A stretch of DNA of 64,000 nt from Prorocentrum cordatum (lineage: Eukaryota; Sar; Dinophyceae; Prorocentrales; Prorocentraceae): contig CAUYUJ010015704.1 in assembly GCA_963575745.1 (NCBI GenBank), forward strand, positions 476,122-540,121. Reading direction: 5' to 3'. The position numbers were made by a program, and so were the translations under genes. This document shows positions 30,135-41,409 of the stretch, piece after piece. Numbering within the stretch: position 1 is the stretch's first letter; every line of letters starts with the position of its first letter. The notes beneath the pieces were generated by a model. It was not told the origin of the DNA, did not search any database, and saw only the letters and a program-made list of their open reading frames with translations.

Positions 30135-30960
30135 TGTTTATGCAGGATCATCATCTCGCTGTACACCTGCGTCCGGCGGGGTTGGGCCCGCCCGCGCCCT
30201 CCCCAGGTTGTCGGCCGCGGGGGCGAGAACCTCCGCAAAGTCCGGGAGTTGTGCAACGTGCACCTCTCGCTGGTCGGCGAGGGGCGGGGGCCCCCCTCCT
30301 CTTTTGCCTCCTCTTCCTCCTCTTCATTCTCCCCCCTCCCCCTTCCCTCCCCATGCTTGTCCTCCTCGTCCTCCACCTCCTGCTGCTACTGCTGCTGCTG
30401 CTGTTGCTGCCCCCTCTCCTCTTCCTCTCGTTCCCCTCACCCATTCCCCCCTCCTCCCTCTGCTCTGCTCCCCTTTCCTCCCCTGCGTTCACTTCTCCTC
30501 CCCCGCCGCAGCCCCGTATTTCCTCTGATGCGTATTGTGATTCCTATCATGATGCGCGCAGGTCCTCTGAATGATATTATTTCTGGTGTTTGTGATCATG
30601 TGTCTCCGTATTACTATTTGTATGGTTATTATGATTATTAGTCTATTCGTATGGTTTGTTTTCGCAGTCTTGCTTTGTTATTTTATAGTTATATCATTGG
30701 TGTCACTGTTATGTCTTAGCGTATGTGGGTCGTGACCATGATGATTATGAGTGGTGGTTTTATGTTTCTTGTATTGTTATTGTTACGCGTCTTAGCCTGT
30801 GTATGTATTAGTATGCTTCTTATGTTACTATCATACCTATGTTTTTATCACCTCTATTACTCATAGTAGTATTGTCATAATCGTCATTCTTATCATGTCT
30901 CCGCTTCCTTTTCTCTCCCCCCTTCCGCATTGCACCCTGCCCCCATTCTCCCCCTCCTAC
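30135..30960. other. CT-rich then AT-rich spacer
   Basis: CTC/CTG-rich tracts at 30290-30500, then an AT-rich stretch (30540-30900) with many TATTAT/TTATGATTATTA words. No gene seen. Confidence 0.5.
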
Positions 30961-31320
30961 CCTTCTTCCTCCTCCCTCCTCCTGGAGGGGGCGCGCGCGT
31001 CGGGGACGGCTCTCGCCCGCGAAGGGGCCGAGCGGGACGTTCCAGAAAGGGGAGGGCTTAGGACCGATCAGTCGGTAGGCTCGTGGGCATCCTTGACGGA
31101 CGTCCTCGGGAAGCACGGCGGCGGTGTCCTGGTGCGCTTTCCGCGTGAGGCCGTCCGTCCTTGGGGGGGCGAACGCGACGCTCTCGAAGGGATCCTCCGG
31201 GAGGACCGAGGACAGAGGGCCGAGGTCTCTGATCCTTCTCGGGCGCCCTGGCTGGCCAGGGCACGGCGGAACTGTCTGGGGTGCGCCCTCCGCGTGGGGC
31301 CGCGCGAGAGGCCCTCCTGA
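30961..31320 (+). CDS. open frame, unrecognised; weak coding candidate
   Basis: The plus frame ends at 31320 (TGA). After a Pro/Ser-rich start it becomes mixed-composition (VGSWASLTDVLGKHGGGVLV, ERDALEGILREDRGQRAEV) with mostly G/C at third positions. A minus frame is also open here, so this may be composition only. No domain recognised. Confidence 0.2.
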   Translation, partial: PSSSSLLLEGARASGTALAREGAERDVPERGGLRTDQSVGSWASLTDVLGKHGGGVLVRFPREAVRPWGGERDALEGILREDRGQRAEVSDPSRAPWLARARRNCLGCALRVGPRERPS

Positions 31321-31913
31321 CGTTGACGGGTGGCTTGCGGCGCGCGGGGCCGGGGTGAGCGCGACAGCAATTTTGGGGCTGGCAACGGGGGGGGGACATT
31401 CGGGAGCGGTCGGCCCTTCGCAGGCCTCCAGTGACTCGAGGACCCAGACGGCATCGCGCTGTGGAGCAGTTGCGGCGGGAGGTTTGTGGCCATTTTCTGC
31501 CTCCCTTCTGGGAGCCCTCACCGTGCCCTGGGGGTTCCAGACCTTTGGGGAGCCATTTTGTGACAAATCATGACCTCGGGTGTCTGAACACGCAGGGCGC
31601 TTTCGTTGGCGCCTCGCGCTGGGCGCGTCTTCGCCGCCTTGGGCGGAATGCCAGCGAAACCAACACAAGCCGGCAAAAGTACGTCGGCGGCAGGCCCGCC
31701 TGAGGAAGTCGGCGGAAGTATATAGTTGATTCGGTCATCCCCCCAGGCCCACTTCTGACCCACTTCTGGTGGGTTGGCTCAAGTTTAAAAGGATCGCGGC
31801 CCGCACGGCGCGCGCGCCCTCCTGGGCGCTCTCCCCCAGCCGGCCGACCTCGTTTCATCTTTCTGTTAGGTCGAAGCTTAACGGACACCCTACCACTCTC
31901 ATATAGCCATGGC
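31321..31913. other. no gene supported
   Basis: Contains TTGGCTCAAG at 31772-31781, matching only the last ten bases of the spliced leader, and GGCGGCAGGCCCGCC inverted sequence near 31690. Confidence 0.3.
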
Positions 31914-33096
31914 ATGGAGGGATACATCACCGACTTTGAAACTGATCAGGATCAAACGGCTGCCACAGTAAGAAGATTACGCGTAGTTGCGAGGCGATCA
32001 TGATCACAATTTGCTTATCAACATGGTCAAGAAAGATTCCATCGCAACAGCGAATTGGAAAAGCACTGGTAATCAGCCGTGAATGCTGTCTTCGACGTAA
32101 ATGGTTCTACCGGATGGGGAAGCGATGGCCCAACCAAGGATGATGTACGCCCCGAAGAATGATCGCGCCATGATCTGAGCGTGGACGTTCCTGAACACGG
32201 CTATGCTGACAATATCACGGAATCGAGCCAACGTTGATCAAACAAGATTTGCTCGAATCTCTCGTGCGATGATGAGCTTCGTCCTGGTATTCCGAAAATC
32301 AAGGGCACCACTCGACCCGGCCGAGACGTGGAATATGAAAGGGACATAACGCCGCTCGAGGACCAAGCTGATGTTTCCAAGCACCTCTCGGACGGCGACC
32401 GCGACGTGGAGGCCATTTCATCGGAGGAAAAGTATTCGCGCAGGTCAGCGCCCAAGCCGATTGGTTTCCATGATGATCAGGGGCCGCTTGATGAGGAACA
32501 TGAGGTCTATGACCAAGCATATCCTGTTACATTGGGTGGTCTCCATGAGCTCCCTGCGCAGCGAACGACCACGCGCGGCGAGGATGATGCGATGCCATCC
32601 GATGATTCTTTGGAACGGAATGTGGAGGAGATCATAGATGAGGGGTTCGTGGGTGGCCCTGTAAGGACGACGAGCAAGCAGAAACGTGAGCCTATTAGTT
32701 GTTCGATGACCTCGCCTCTCGGCAAGCGAAGTCAATTTGGCGACGTCCCAGAAAACCACCCTAAGTCCGTTCTTGGGGGGATGCCCGGGAGCTATGCTCT
32801 CGGGACCCCAGGGCGGACCTTGACGCTTGGAACGCCTGACTTACGTACCCGCTCTCCCCGCAAGAGAAGACCCGAGAGAGGCAGACCCAGGGCCCCAAGA
32901 TCGCGATCCGACATGTGTGATTTGTCAAACCTATGAGGAAGACCGAGCGCCTTCAGCATGCGAGTCAACGCCACGTGTGCCATTTATTGACCAAAGTGTG
33001 CTGTGGTACCAGCGTCGCGGTGCCTTGGCCTATCGGGCCAGTGTAAGAAACATGTCTGCTTCGGGTGCTCCGATGTCTGCGGCCTCTGCAACCTAA
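31914..33096 (+). pseudogene. decayed gene of unknown family, stops mostly CGA-to-TGA type
   Basis: One frame runs from ATG 31914 to 32936 with only four stops: TGA (near 32001), TAA (near 32067), TGA (near 32160) and TGA (near 32244). Every TGA stands where CGA would restore the frame and the TAA where CAA would, all single C-to-T changes. After 32328 it is open for 202 codons: acidic, mixed composition, then Arg/Pro-rich. In the next frame a Cys pair (CVICQTYEEDRAP, about 32910-32950) is followed by a Cys-rich HVCFGCSDVCGLCNLNFQC (about 33050-33107) that could be a zinc-binding end. Lower GC than its surroundings. Family not recognised; a retrotransposon gag is possible. Confidence 0.45.
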
Positions 33097-33109
33097 ACTT
33101 CCAATGCCA

Positions 33110-33294
33110 GAGAGGGAATGAGAGAGAGAGAGAGGGAGAGAGAGAGAGAGAGAGATCGCAAATAGCTAACAGCATACACACGGGACGTATCTAGATATAT
33201 CTATATATATATAATCCGCACGTGGACAACATGGGGAACTTAGAGGGGCAACGACAACATATAACGAGAGAGAGAGAGAGAGATATACAGAGCG

Positions 33295-33326
<32 letters not shown>

Positions 33327-33430
33327 GGAACCAGACCCCCCGTGGGCGATGTCCTCGCGCTGGCTCGCGGGTGCCAGTGTGAGCCCAACGCTGATTGAAC
33401 TTGCTGTATATATATATATATATATGAGTA
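33110..33430. repeat. (GA)n and (TA)n microsatellites
   Basis: GAGAGA tracts at 33118-33155 and 33265-33330, and TATATA tracts at 33190-33215, 33295-33315 and 33405-33425. Confidence 0.9.
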
Positions 33431-34300
33431 TTGTTCGGTACAGCCGATCACGTAATTTACCTCATGCGCTCAGGCTATAGTTGGCTGTTTTGAGTGCGCT
33501 TGAGAATCAGTGCATGGGAAAGTAACTAAGGCCAGTTGCGCAGCAACGTCGCGTTATAGGTCGCACAAGTACGAGCAATCAACAACAAGGTTACCAGGAC
33601 TATCCGCGTAGGGTGGGCTTGTCTCAACCGCTTAGGCCGCCGGGGACCCAATATTCGACCCTGAACCAGCAAAGCTGGCCCAGGGAAGAGGTCGAGATCC
33701 CAGGCTGGGACTTGTCCAGATCCACCGCCTGGGGAACCGATCCCACTGGACCTCGGGAGGTGGTGGATGTGGTTATGCTCGGACCCGTTGGTTCGAACCA
33801 GGAAAAAAGAACCTCACAACTATCGACTTTCGGAGGTCTGCGCGGATCTCCTGGATCGGCGTGGGCCACCTTCTCCCGCGCGCGGCGCGCGCCATGGGGC
33901 AACGCATGAGGCGCCGCCCAAGGGTCCCCAGCGCCGGCCCAAGAGATTCGCGCGGACCTCCGACAGTTTAAGTGTTGTGCCGCTGGTTCCTCGGCGGCGA
34001 GCCTGGGGGAAGTGTGAAGGAGACTGCCTTTTCAATCGGCTCAGAAGCCCCGCCGCCTTCTGAGAAGGGCTTCTCCTTATCATTTCCTCCCCTTCGCTCG
34101 CCGCCAAGTTCTGCATCCTCGAGAAGGTTTCCCGGGGAGGCCCTGCCAAAGGCCTGTGGGGGAGGCCCTGCCCTGGAGAGCACAGGAGTACATTTTCAGG
34201 GGCGGTCGCCCGCGCCATCGCCCCGCTCCCTGCGCCACGGGGCCCGCAGAAGAAGAAACCCAGGGACCCCTTGGCGCAAAACTTCATTGGATCCCCTGAA
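33431..34300. other. no gene supported
   Basis: Unique-looking sequence. CGCGCGGCGCGCGCC near 33880 is strongly self-complementary. Open frames on both strands lack motifs. Confidence 0.3.
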
Positions 34301-34880
34301 GGCCCCCGTCCGCCATTCCTCCTCCCGCCCCCACCTCCTTTTCCTCCTCGCCCCCCTCCGTCAGTTATCCCTCTCTCTCGTTCCTCCCAGCCCCGCCTTG
34401 CTCATGCTCCTTTTGCTCCTCCCTCGAACGGTCCTCCTCCTCCTCCTCCTCCTCCTCCTCCTCTTCCTCCTCCTCCTCCTCCTCCTCCTCCTCCTCCTCC
34501 TCCTCCGCCCGCGTGCTGGAGGAGGCTCCCCGCTGCGCCGCCAGTGCGTTCCCCCTCCTGTCGGTCATCATATTCGGCCGTCTTCTCCTCCTCGTCCTCG
34601 TCCTTTTCCTCCTCCTCTCCTCCTCCTCCTCCTCCTCCTCCTCCTCCTCCTCCTCCTCCTGCTCCTCTCCCCTCCGCCTCTCCCTCCCCCTCCTCCTCCC
34701 TCCTCTCCTCCTCCTCCTCCTCCTCCTCCTCCTCCTCCCTCCTCCTCCTCCTCTTCCTCCTCGCTCCCCCTTCTGCTCCTCCTACTCCTCCTCCTCCCCC
34801 TCCTCCTCCTCCTCCTCCTCCTCCTCCTCCTCCTCCTCCTCCTCCTCCTCCACCTCCTCCTCCTCTTCCTCCTCGTATTA
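34301..34880. repeat. long (CTC)n/(TCC)n tract
   Basis: Near-pure pyrimidine trinucleotide repeat, densest from 34425 on, with one interruption at about 34505-34600. All three frames on both strands stay open (poly-Pro, poly-Leu, poly-Ser; poly-Glu, poly-Gly, poly-Arg), so open frames mean nothing here. Confidence 0.95.
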
Positions 34881-35433
34881 GTTTCAAAGACGTGGGTGCC
34901 CCCGACAGGCCCGAAGGGGTCCTGGGGCGCCCGCCCGTTTATAATTCGTCGTCCGAGCTTGTCGGTTGTGGTTGGGCGATGACAGCTCGAGCTCCCGCCG
35001 CGGGGCCATCATGTCGTAGAGTCTCTTTGCTCACGGTAGGTCGCACAGTCCTGAAGTTCATCGAATCGTGGTTTAAGCTCGAGTCAGTTCGACCTTCGGC
35101 CCGACACCGTTTCGCCGCCGCCGCTGCCCCTTCTGTCGCTCATACAGCAGGCAGAAAAAGTAGGGAACGCCCCCCCTCTCTCCCCCGAAGTTCGAAGTTG
35201 GCGCGTCGGGAGACGACCGCGGCGGAGTGCAACATCAGATCCCCCGCCAACATTGACCATCTGGGAAAAGGGGGAATCTCATATGGCACGAGTGTTCGCT
35301 ATCTGTCTCCAACGCCTGTCCGTCACTCATCCCTCCCAGCCCCGCTCTGCTCGTAATTACCCCTCCTATTCCTTCTGCGAACGGCCTTTCTCGTCCACCT
35401 CCTCCTCCTTCCGTCTGGCGACAGTTCTCGCAG
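34881..35433. other. no gene supported
   Basis: Mixed GC-rich sequence leading into the third 175-bp repeat copy. Confidence 0.3.
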
Positions 35434-35608
35434 TCGGACCAAGGTACAAGATCGAGGTCGGCTCGGGGAGGGCCCCTTCGTGTTATTCGTGTTTGTTGGA
35501 TGCTCTTGTGCATCCTTGTGAGGGTCCCCTTGGATGCTCCGTGTGCTTTGGCCGATAGAGGACCTGCACTGTCTTGAAGGACGCTCTTCCGTCCTAGGCC
35601 CGGCTGTT
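35434..35608 (+). repeat. 175-bp dispersed repeat, copy 3 of 4
   Basis: Starts TCGGACCAAGGTACAAGATC; TTGGATGCTCTTGTGCATCC matches the others. More diverged in its second half. Confidence 0.8.
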
Positions 35609-36440
35609 CTAATTGTCGGTCAACCATTTTGTTCAGCTCTGACTCCTGAGCTACGACGTTGCAATAAAGTGCAACATCGCAAAAATCACGTCCGGAGCCC
35701 CGGACCCCTTCTTTCTGCGTAATTTGTCCGGGCCCCTGGACCCGAACTTTTCGGGCCCCGGGACCCTCACAACGGCCGGCGCGCGCGCCATCTGTGCATT
35801 TTGTTCCAAGCCAACGTGAGGACTTCCCAGTGTGAGAATGCAGAACTATCCACCCGCCGCGCAATGTGCGCTACGTTGCGCCATGCGGTGGGCATGTGCG
35901 AACCGCACCTGAAATTGGACATACAATCGGTGCGCGCTCGGTGTGTTGGGAAACCAATCGGATATTTCCGTAGGACCCGACGGAATGTTCGATGAATCCG
36001 TTGGCAACAGGACGAATCGACCCGCTGGAAAGCTAAGCAAGCGCAACGAATCACACATGACACCAACAATTGCAAAACTACTAGTTCCACTGAACTCAAG
36101 GAAACCAAACTGAAACTGCTGGCGCTATGGACCCTGCTTCAGAATGCAAAGCGAATCAGTTCATGCAACACTAAAAACACAACTCTGTTGCTTGGGCTGC
36201 AATTCTTGGGTAGGTCAATTTCGTAGTGGCTTTCCGACATAAGAAATTGCAAGGCCAGGATTTCAGGCACCATGCTCAGCGAAGGGCCCAGTCGACCACG
36301 GGGCCGCCCTCCCGAGGTCCGTGAGCCCGAGACGAACGCCGCGACCGGGCAGCAGGAGCGCCGGGCGGGACACGTCAGTCCACACATCGGCCGGGCTGTG
36401 CGCCTTCCTTGGGGCTGCGACTGCCCAGCAGCGGGGGGGG
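35609..36440. other. no gene supported
   Basis: Mostly unique sequence of moderate GC. Short open frames on both strands have no motif. Confidence 0.3.
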
Positions 36441-36600
36441 AACGCAGGAGGGTGGGGAGCAGCGGACGAGGAGGAAGGGAGGAAAGGCGAGGGAGGAGGG
36501 GGAAGCGGAGGGAACCGGAGGGAGGCGGAGGAGGAGGGGGGAGAGGACGAGGAGGAGGAGGAGAAAGAGGAGGATGAGGAGTCCGAACCCTGAGATCCTG
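36441..36600. repeat. GAGGAGG-rich tract
   Basis: Purine-rich GGA/GAG low-complexity sequence. Confidence 0.85.
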
Positions 36601-36736
36601 GCGATCTGATTTTTTTGAGCTGGGCGTTTTCGCATTATTTCGGGCCACGCGGCCCTAACAGGTCCAGCCAGTTCGAAGAATGGCGCAGAAACATGGGGTC
36701 TACGGCTCTAGACGTGATTCTTACGCTTACGCCACA

Positions 36737-37691
36737 CCGCCGACCCCTTGTTTATGCCAATCTGGGGGTAGTAGAAGCTGCGAAGGGGTGAAAAGGCGAG
36801 TGATATTTGTTTGGTGTCTGTTCGCCGACACCGCCAGAGGGTCTCGGGCAGTTCCGCGGGGGGTTCCGAGCGGACGGCGACACCGCGGGCGGTCGTCTTG
36901 TATCGGGATCTCGCGGATCGCTTCTCGGGGGGCCTCTGGAAGCGAGTTTTGGAGCCACTTGGGGGCCGTGTCGGAGCCTCTGGGGTGTTTCTTGGGGGTT
37001 CCTTGGGGCGTCTGGGCGGCCTCGTGAGGGCCTCTGGGGGCCTCTTGGGGCACTCTTGGGGCCCCCTGGGGCTCCTGGGGGCAGAAGCTAGAGTTTCAAC
37101 ATGTTTGGTCGCCCTCTTGGGCCCCTCTTGGTGCCGTCTTGGAGCCCTCTTGGGCCGTCTTGGGGACCTCTTGGGCCGTGTTGGGGCCGTCTTGGGCCGT
37201 CTGGAGGCCGTCTTGGGGGCCTCTTGGGCCATCTTGGGGCTGTCTTTGGGGCCTCTTTGGCCGTCTTGGAGCGTCGGGAAGCCGAAAAGGCGGAAAAGCA
37301 AAAAACATCGAAAAACACTATGGAAAATCAACAATTTTAGACTCTTGGGGCCCTCTTGGGAGGCTTGTTTGGGACCTCGGGGGCCGTCTTGGAGACCTCT
37401 TGGCCCGTCTTGGGGCCATCTTGGGCGTCTTGGAGCGGTCGTTTGGCGTCTCGGGGCCTTCGTGGGCCGTCTTGGAGGCCTCTTGGGGGCTTCTTGGCCC
37501 GTCTTGAGGCCCTCTTGGGCCCGGAAAAGCCCCGTGAACCGCTCGTCCCGGCCGTGCTGCGCTCGTCCCGGCCGTGCTGCGCTCGTCCCGGACCCCCCCC
37601 CCCCTCCAAATCGACCGGACCGGGCTCCCGGGGGAGGGGTTTGGGGAGGGGGAAGCATCTCACACGCCGATGATCCCCAAGGGGTCGGCGG
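36737..37691. mobile_element. TIR-bounded element b (0.96 kb)
   Basis: Perfect 14-bp inverted ends: CCGCCGACCCCTTG at 36737-36750 and CAAGGGGTCGGCGG at 37678-37691. CTCACACGCC lies just inside the right end (37659-37668). The left outside flank (GCTTACGCCACA) is shared with element a. The interior is mostly TCTTGGGGCC-type 10-11 bp arrays (36950-37310, 37340-37530). No coding capacity. Confidence 0.6.
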
Positions 37692-37896
37692 ATTTTCTAC
37701 TATGCTGTAATTTTTTCGCTGCGTCGGAGGGATTTGTTTCGCTGCGTCGGAGGGAGGAGGGAGCGGGGAATGGGAGGAAGGGCGAGGCCTTCCACACTAC
37801 ACGCGTGCCCCTATCGGGGCCGCGCGTTCGCATCTTGGGCGGGGAGATGAATGTAGGAGTCGGAGGCGCGGATTTATCCATATCGCCGCCTGGGGG

Positions 37897-38465
37897 GTCG
37901 GGTCGATCCTCGGGGACCTCGGCAGTCGGTGGATGGATATGCATACGTGCACCCTCCCCCCACACCTTGAGCCCGAATGTTCTACCGTAGCATCCCACGG
38001 ATGCGGATCAGAGTGAGGGGGCGGTGGGGACGTCGGCAGTCTGCGAGACTCTGGAGAAGCCCGCCGCAGGCGCCAAAGTTGCACATAGACAACCAGCCCG
38101 CCGCAGGCGCCGATTTTTTCGTTAAACCAATGTGGGTAGGTCGCGGGTGTGTCGCTCTTGGGTCGCGGGAGGATCGTGGGTGGGTCGCGGGAGGATCGCG
38201 GGGGGGGGGTCGCGGGTGGGTTGCAAGTGGGTCGCGGATGGGTCGCGGGGTGGGTCGCGGGTGGGCTGCGGGGTGGGTCGCGGGGTGGGTCGCGGGTGGG
38301 ATGACGGCAACAAACAACGCAACAACGCAACAGCGCAGCAACGTAACAAACAGAATCCTCACCACGGATCCCCACTTCAGCCACGCACCCAGGGACAATG
38401 GGTGACCGTTCGGCCCCCTCACTCTGACATATCCACCGCCTGCCGAGGTCCCCGAAGATCAATCC
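37897..38465. repeat. imperfect inverted repeat around a GGGTCGC satellite
   Basis: Left arm pieces GATCCTCGGGGACCTCGGCA (about 37904) and AGAGTGAGGGGGC (about 38011) reappear inverted at 38409-38465 as CCCCCTCACTCT and TGCCGAGGTCCCCGAAGATC. Between the arms lie a doubled AGCCCGCCGCAGGCGCC (38056, 38093) and the satellite at 38131-38305. Confidence 0.65.
38131..38305. repeat. GGGTCGCGGGT satellite
   Basis: About 16 imperfect units of GGGTCGCGG(G/A)T, 9-12 bp each. Confidence 0.85.
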
Positions 38466-38639
38466 CCGGGTCGCTGGGTTTGGACCCCTCGCCAGGACTG
38501 GGGAGGGGCTCTGTGGAGCTCCTTTGCCTGTCCCGAGGGGCCGAGGCTGCTCCCCGGCCGTGGCGCACCACCCCAGAGGCAGGGCCGGAGCCTTGGTCGA
38601 CACGCGATGCGCCGCCGATGCAGGGTACGCACATTGCGT

Positions 38640-39175
38640 GCACCCGACGGCGTAAAGCAGAGGGAGGCGGAGGAGGAGGAGGAGGGGGGAGGAAGGAGGA
38701 GGAAGGGAGGCAAGGCGAGGGGGGGTGGGACGTGGATGAGGAGGGGGAGGGGGGCGAAGCCCTCAGAAAGTTGCTCGCCACTTTCGCCGCCTCCGCCTCC
38801 TCCTCCCACCTCCCTCCTCCTCCTTCATCCTCCCTCTTCCTCTCTCCTCTCCCCCTCCCCCCTCCTCCCAAGGGAGGAGGAGGAGTTGGATGATGCTGCT
38901 GATGATGCTGATGATGCTGATGATGGTGAGGATGAGGATGAGGATGAGGATGAGGATGATGATGAGGATGAGGATGAGGATTATGATGAGTATGAGGATG
39001 AGGATGATGCTGATGATGATTGTGATGGTGATGCTGATGGTGATGCTGATAGTTATGGTGATGGGCATGGTGATGGTGATGATGATGATGCTGATAATGA
39101 TGTTGCTGATGATGATGATGACGACGACGACGATGATGATGATGATTATGATGATGACGATGGTGATGATGTGTT
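38640..39175. repeat. GGA/CTC low complexity and (GATGAG)n/(GATGAT)n tract
   Basis: Purine-rich 38640-38755, pyrimidine-rich 38780-38870, then GATGAT/GATGAG/GATGCT from 38887 to about 39175. Met/Asp-rich or Ile/Ser-rich frames are repeat products. Confidence 0.95.
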
Positions 39176-39519
39176 CCTTGGTTTCAGCGCCTGGAGTTCC
39201 GCTCCGGGTCTCAGGGGCGTCATAATGTACATTTGGTATGAGAAGTAGAGAATGGACGGACTCCCACCTGCGGCGAGGTTTCTTCACATGTTGCTTCGAG
39301 CCTCGCAAATTGCCGACGACGCCCTACCACCGTCACTCTTATCCGCAGCTGCGGGGCAATGGTCTGGACATATGTTAAAACGTGTGCACACACGTATTTG
39401 TATGCACACTTACATGTGTACCGAACTACATGTATGCATAGACACATACAAATAGCATGGTAGCAAGTGTGGACCCCAAACAGTGTGCATCTAGCAGTCT
39501 GTGCTCTGCAATCCGTCTA

Positions 39520-39700
39520 TGTGGAGCCATATATGTGGTATAATACATGTGGTGCAGCATCTGCAGTGCAATATGTGTGGTGCAAACTATGTGGTGCGAT
39601 CGATGTTGTGCCATACATGTTGTGCAATATAGGTCATGCAGTATATGTGACGCAGTATATGTGGTGCGATCAATGCCGTGCAATCTATGTGATTGCCGCC
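39520..39700. repeat. ~15-bp tandem repeat TATGTGGTGCAATAC
   Basis: About 12 degenerate units (ATACATGTGGTGCAG, ATATGTGTGGTGCAA, CTATGTGGTGCGATC and so on). The same word recurs singly near 40610 and 43042. Confidence 0.75.
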
Positions 39701-39715
39701 AGTGGGGCGACCCTG

Positions 39716-40420
39716 GCCGTCCACGCGGTTGCAGGGCTGCCAAAGGGTGTCGAGTGGGAAATGGTCCGTCTTCTCCGCGCCGCTGAAGGGGCATCGCGAC
39801 GGCTGCGGTGGCCTGCCTCGCGCGTGCTCCCGACCCCATCCCTGTGACGGCGGAGGCCGAGGCGGTTGCTGTGGCCACTCGGCTGCGCCGCAGGCCTCGC
39901 TGTCGGCGTGGTTGGATGGGCATAGAGCAGTACGGGGAGCTGAACGCTGACGTGCATCCTGGTGCGAACGACGACGCGAGGGTCCCGTGAAAGCGCCCGT
40001 CACCAGAAGCACGGAGGCTGCCGCGAGCAGCGGCAGCGCGGCGGCTGGCAGCGGGCGCGCGGGCCTGGAGCTCGTGGAGGCGGCGGCGCTGCCGCTGGCG
40101 ACGACAAGGGGATAAGCGATTTGACCGACGAGTGGGCCGACGCGGCCCCTGCGCAACGAGCCAGGCCGCCTCCGAAGCCGCCAGATCCGTCCATTGCCCG
40201 TGCCGCCGCAGCCGCTGGCCAGCGGGTGCAGGGTGGCGCGGGCCCCATGGGCGGGGGTCCAGGGGCGGTGATTCCCTGGGTGTTCCTGGAGGACGCGGGC
40301 GAGTCCGACCTGGCGAAGATCTCCTCCTGGTGCCGCTGGACGGCGCTGGCGGTCCGTCGAGTGGGCGCGAGGCCCGTGGGGGGCCCGTGGCTGGGGGCGG
40401 CTGCTGGCGGCTGCTGAGGG
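39716..40420 (+). pseudogene. coding relic, unrecognised
   Basis: Two coding-like stretches with strong G/C third positions. First, GLPKGVEWEMVRLLRAAEGA (about 39733-39795) up to a TGA at 39845. Second, a frame ending at 40417 containing DKGISDLTDEWADAAPAQRA, then a Pro/Ala linker, then GAVIPWVFLEDAGESDLAKI and SSWCRWTALAV (about 40108-40365). Frames differ, so at least one break lies between. A minus-strand frame over the same DNA is also open (LPLLAAASVLLVTGAF near 40000), so strand is not certain. Could be LINE or gag material. Confidence 0.3.
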
Positions 40421-40739
40421 GCGGCTGCGGCGGGGGGTGATTGGAGCCGAGGTGCTTTTGGTCGTCTGCGGTATCCACAGTGATGCGTGCCAGATGAGCT
40501 GGGCGGGCGGATCCGCGACCGTCAGCCAATGAGCGCATTCGAGCTTGCGTTCACGGCAAGTCAGTAGCAAGAGCGCGCTATCTTTGTAGTTTAAGTATAT
40601 GTGTTGCAACCTACGTGGTGCAGTTAATTTCTGTTCGCAGTGAGCTGTCCACTCTACAGCTCGCGCAAACATCCCACCCACCCACCCGCAACTTGGTTTG
40701 CAAAACCTCTTAAGGCCGTGACGGCGGGTACCAAATCTC

Positions 40740-40852
40740 ACTTGGCGACGACTCCGACGCCGACAACAACAGAGACACCGACGACGACAACGCCGCCGAC
40801 AACGACTACGACGACACCGACGACGTCTCCAACGTCTTCGATGACGCCGACA

Positions 40853-40890
<38 letters not shown>

Positions 40891-41159
40891 ACCGACGACG
40901 ACGCCGACGCCGACGCCGACGTCGACGACGATGACGACGACGACGCCGACGACGACGACAATGCCGACGACGACGCCGACGACGACGACGAAGACGACGA
41001 CGATGACGACGAAGACGACGACGACGAGGGAGGAGGGAGGACGACGACGGCGGCAACGACGACAACGACGAGGGAGGAGGGAGGACGGCGACGACGCGAA
41101 CAACGAAGAAGGAGGGAGGACGGCGACGCCGACGACGACAACGACGAGGGAGGAAGGAA

Positions 41160-41196
<37 letters not shown>

Positions 41197-41334
41197 GCGA
41201 CGAAATAGGCGGGACAACGACGAAACGCCGACGAAGACGACGAGGGAGGAAGGACGACCACGGCGACAACGACGACGGAAACGACGACGCCAGGACGACG
41301 ACGACGACGACGACGACGACGAGGAACGACAGAG

Positions 41335-41366
<32 letters not shown>

Positions 41367-41405
41367 GGGAGGAGGGAGGACGGCGACGACGGCGACGACG
41401 CAAGA
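40740..41405. repeat. long (GAC)n/(ACG)n tract
   Basis: Imperfect GAC trinucleotide repeat with AGGGAGGAGGGAGGACG interruptions recurring every 60-100 bp. Thr-rich and Val/Arg-rich frames are artefacts. Confidence 0.95.
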
Positions 41406-41409
41406 GAGC

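Noticed and set aside
31772-31781. Second spliced-leader match (TTGGCTCAAG)
   Set aside because: Only ten bases match and the rest of the leader does not. A ten-base match is plausible by chance in 128 kb.
34271-35356. Long Pro/Ser-rich plus frame and Glu/Gly-rich minus frames
   Set aside because: Products of a CTC/TCC repeat; every frame is open.
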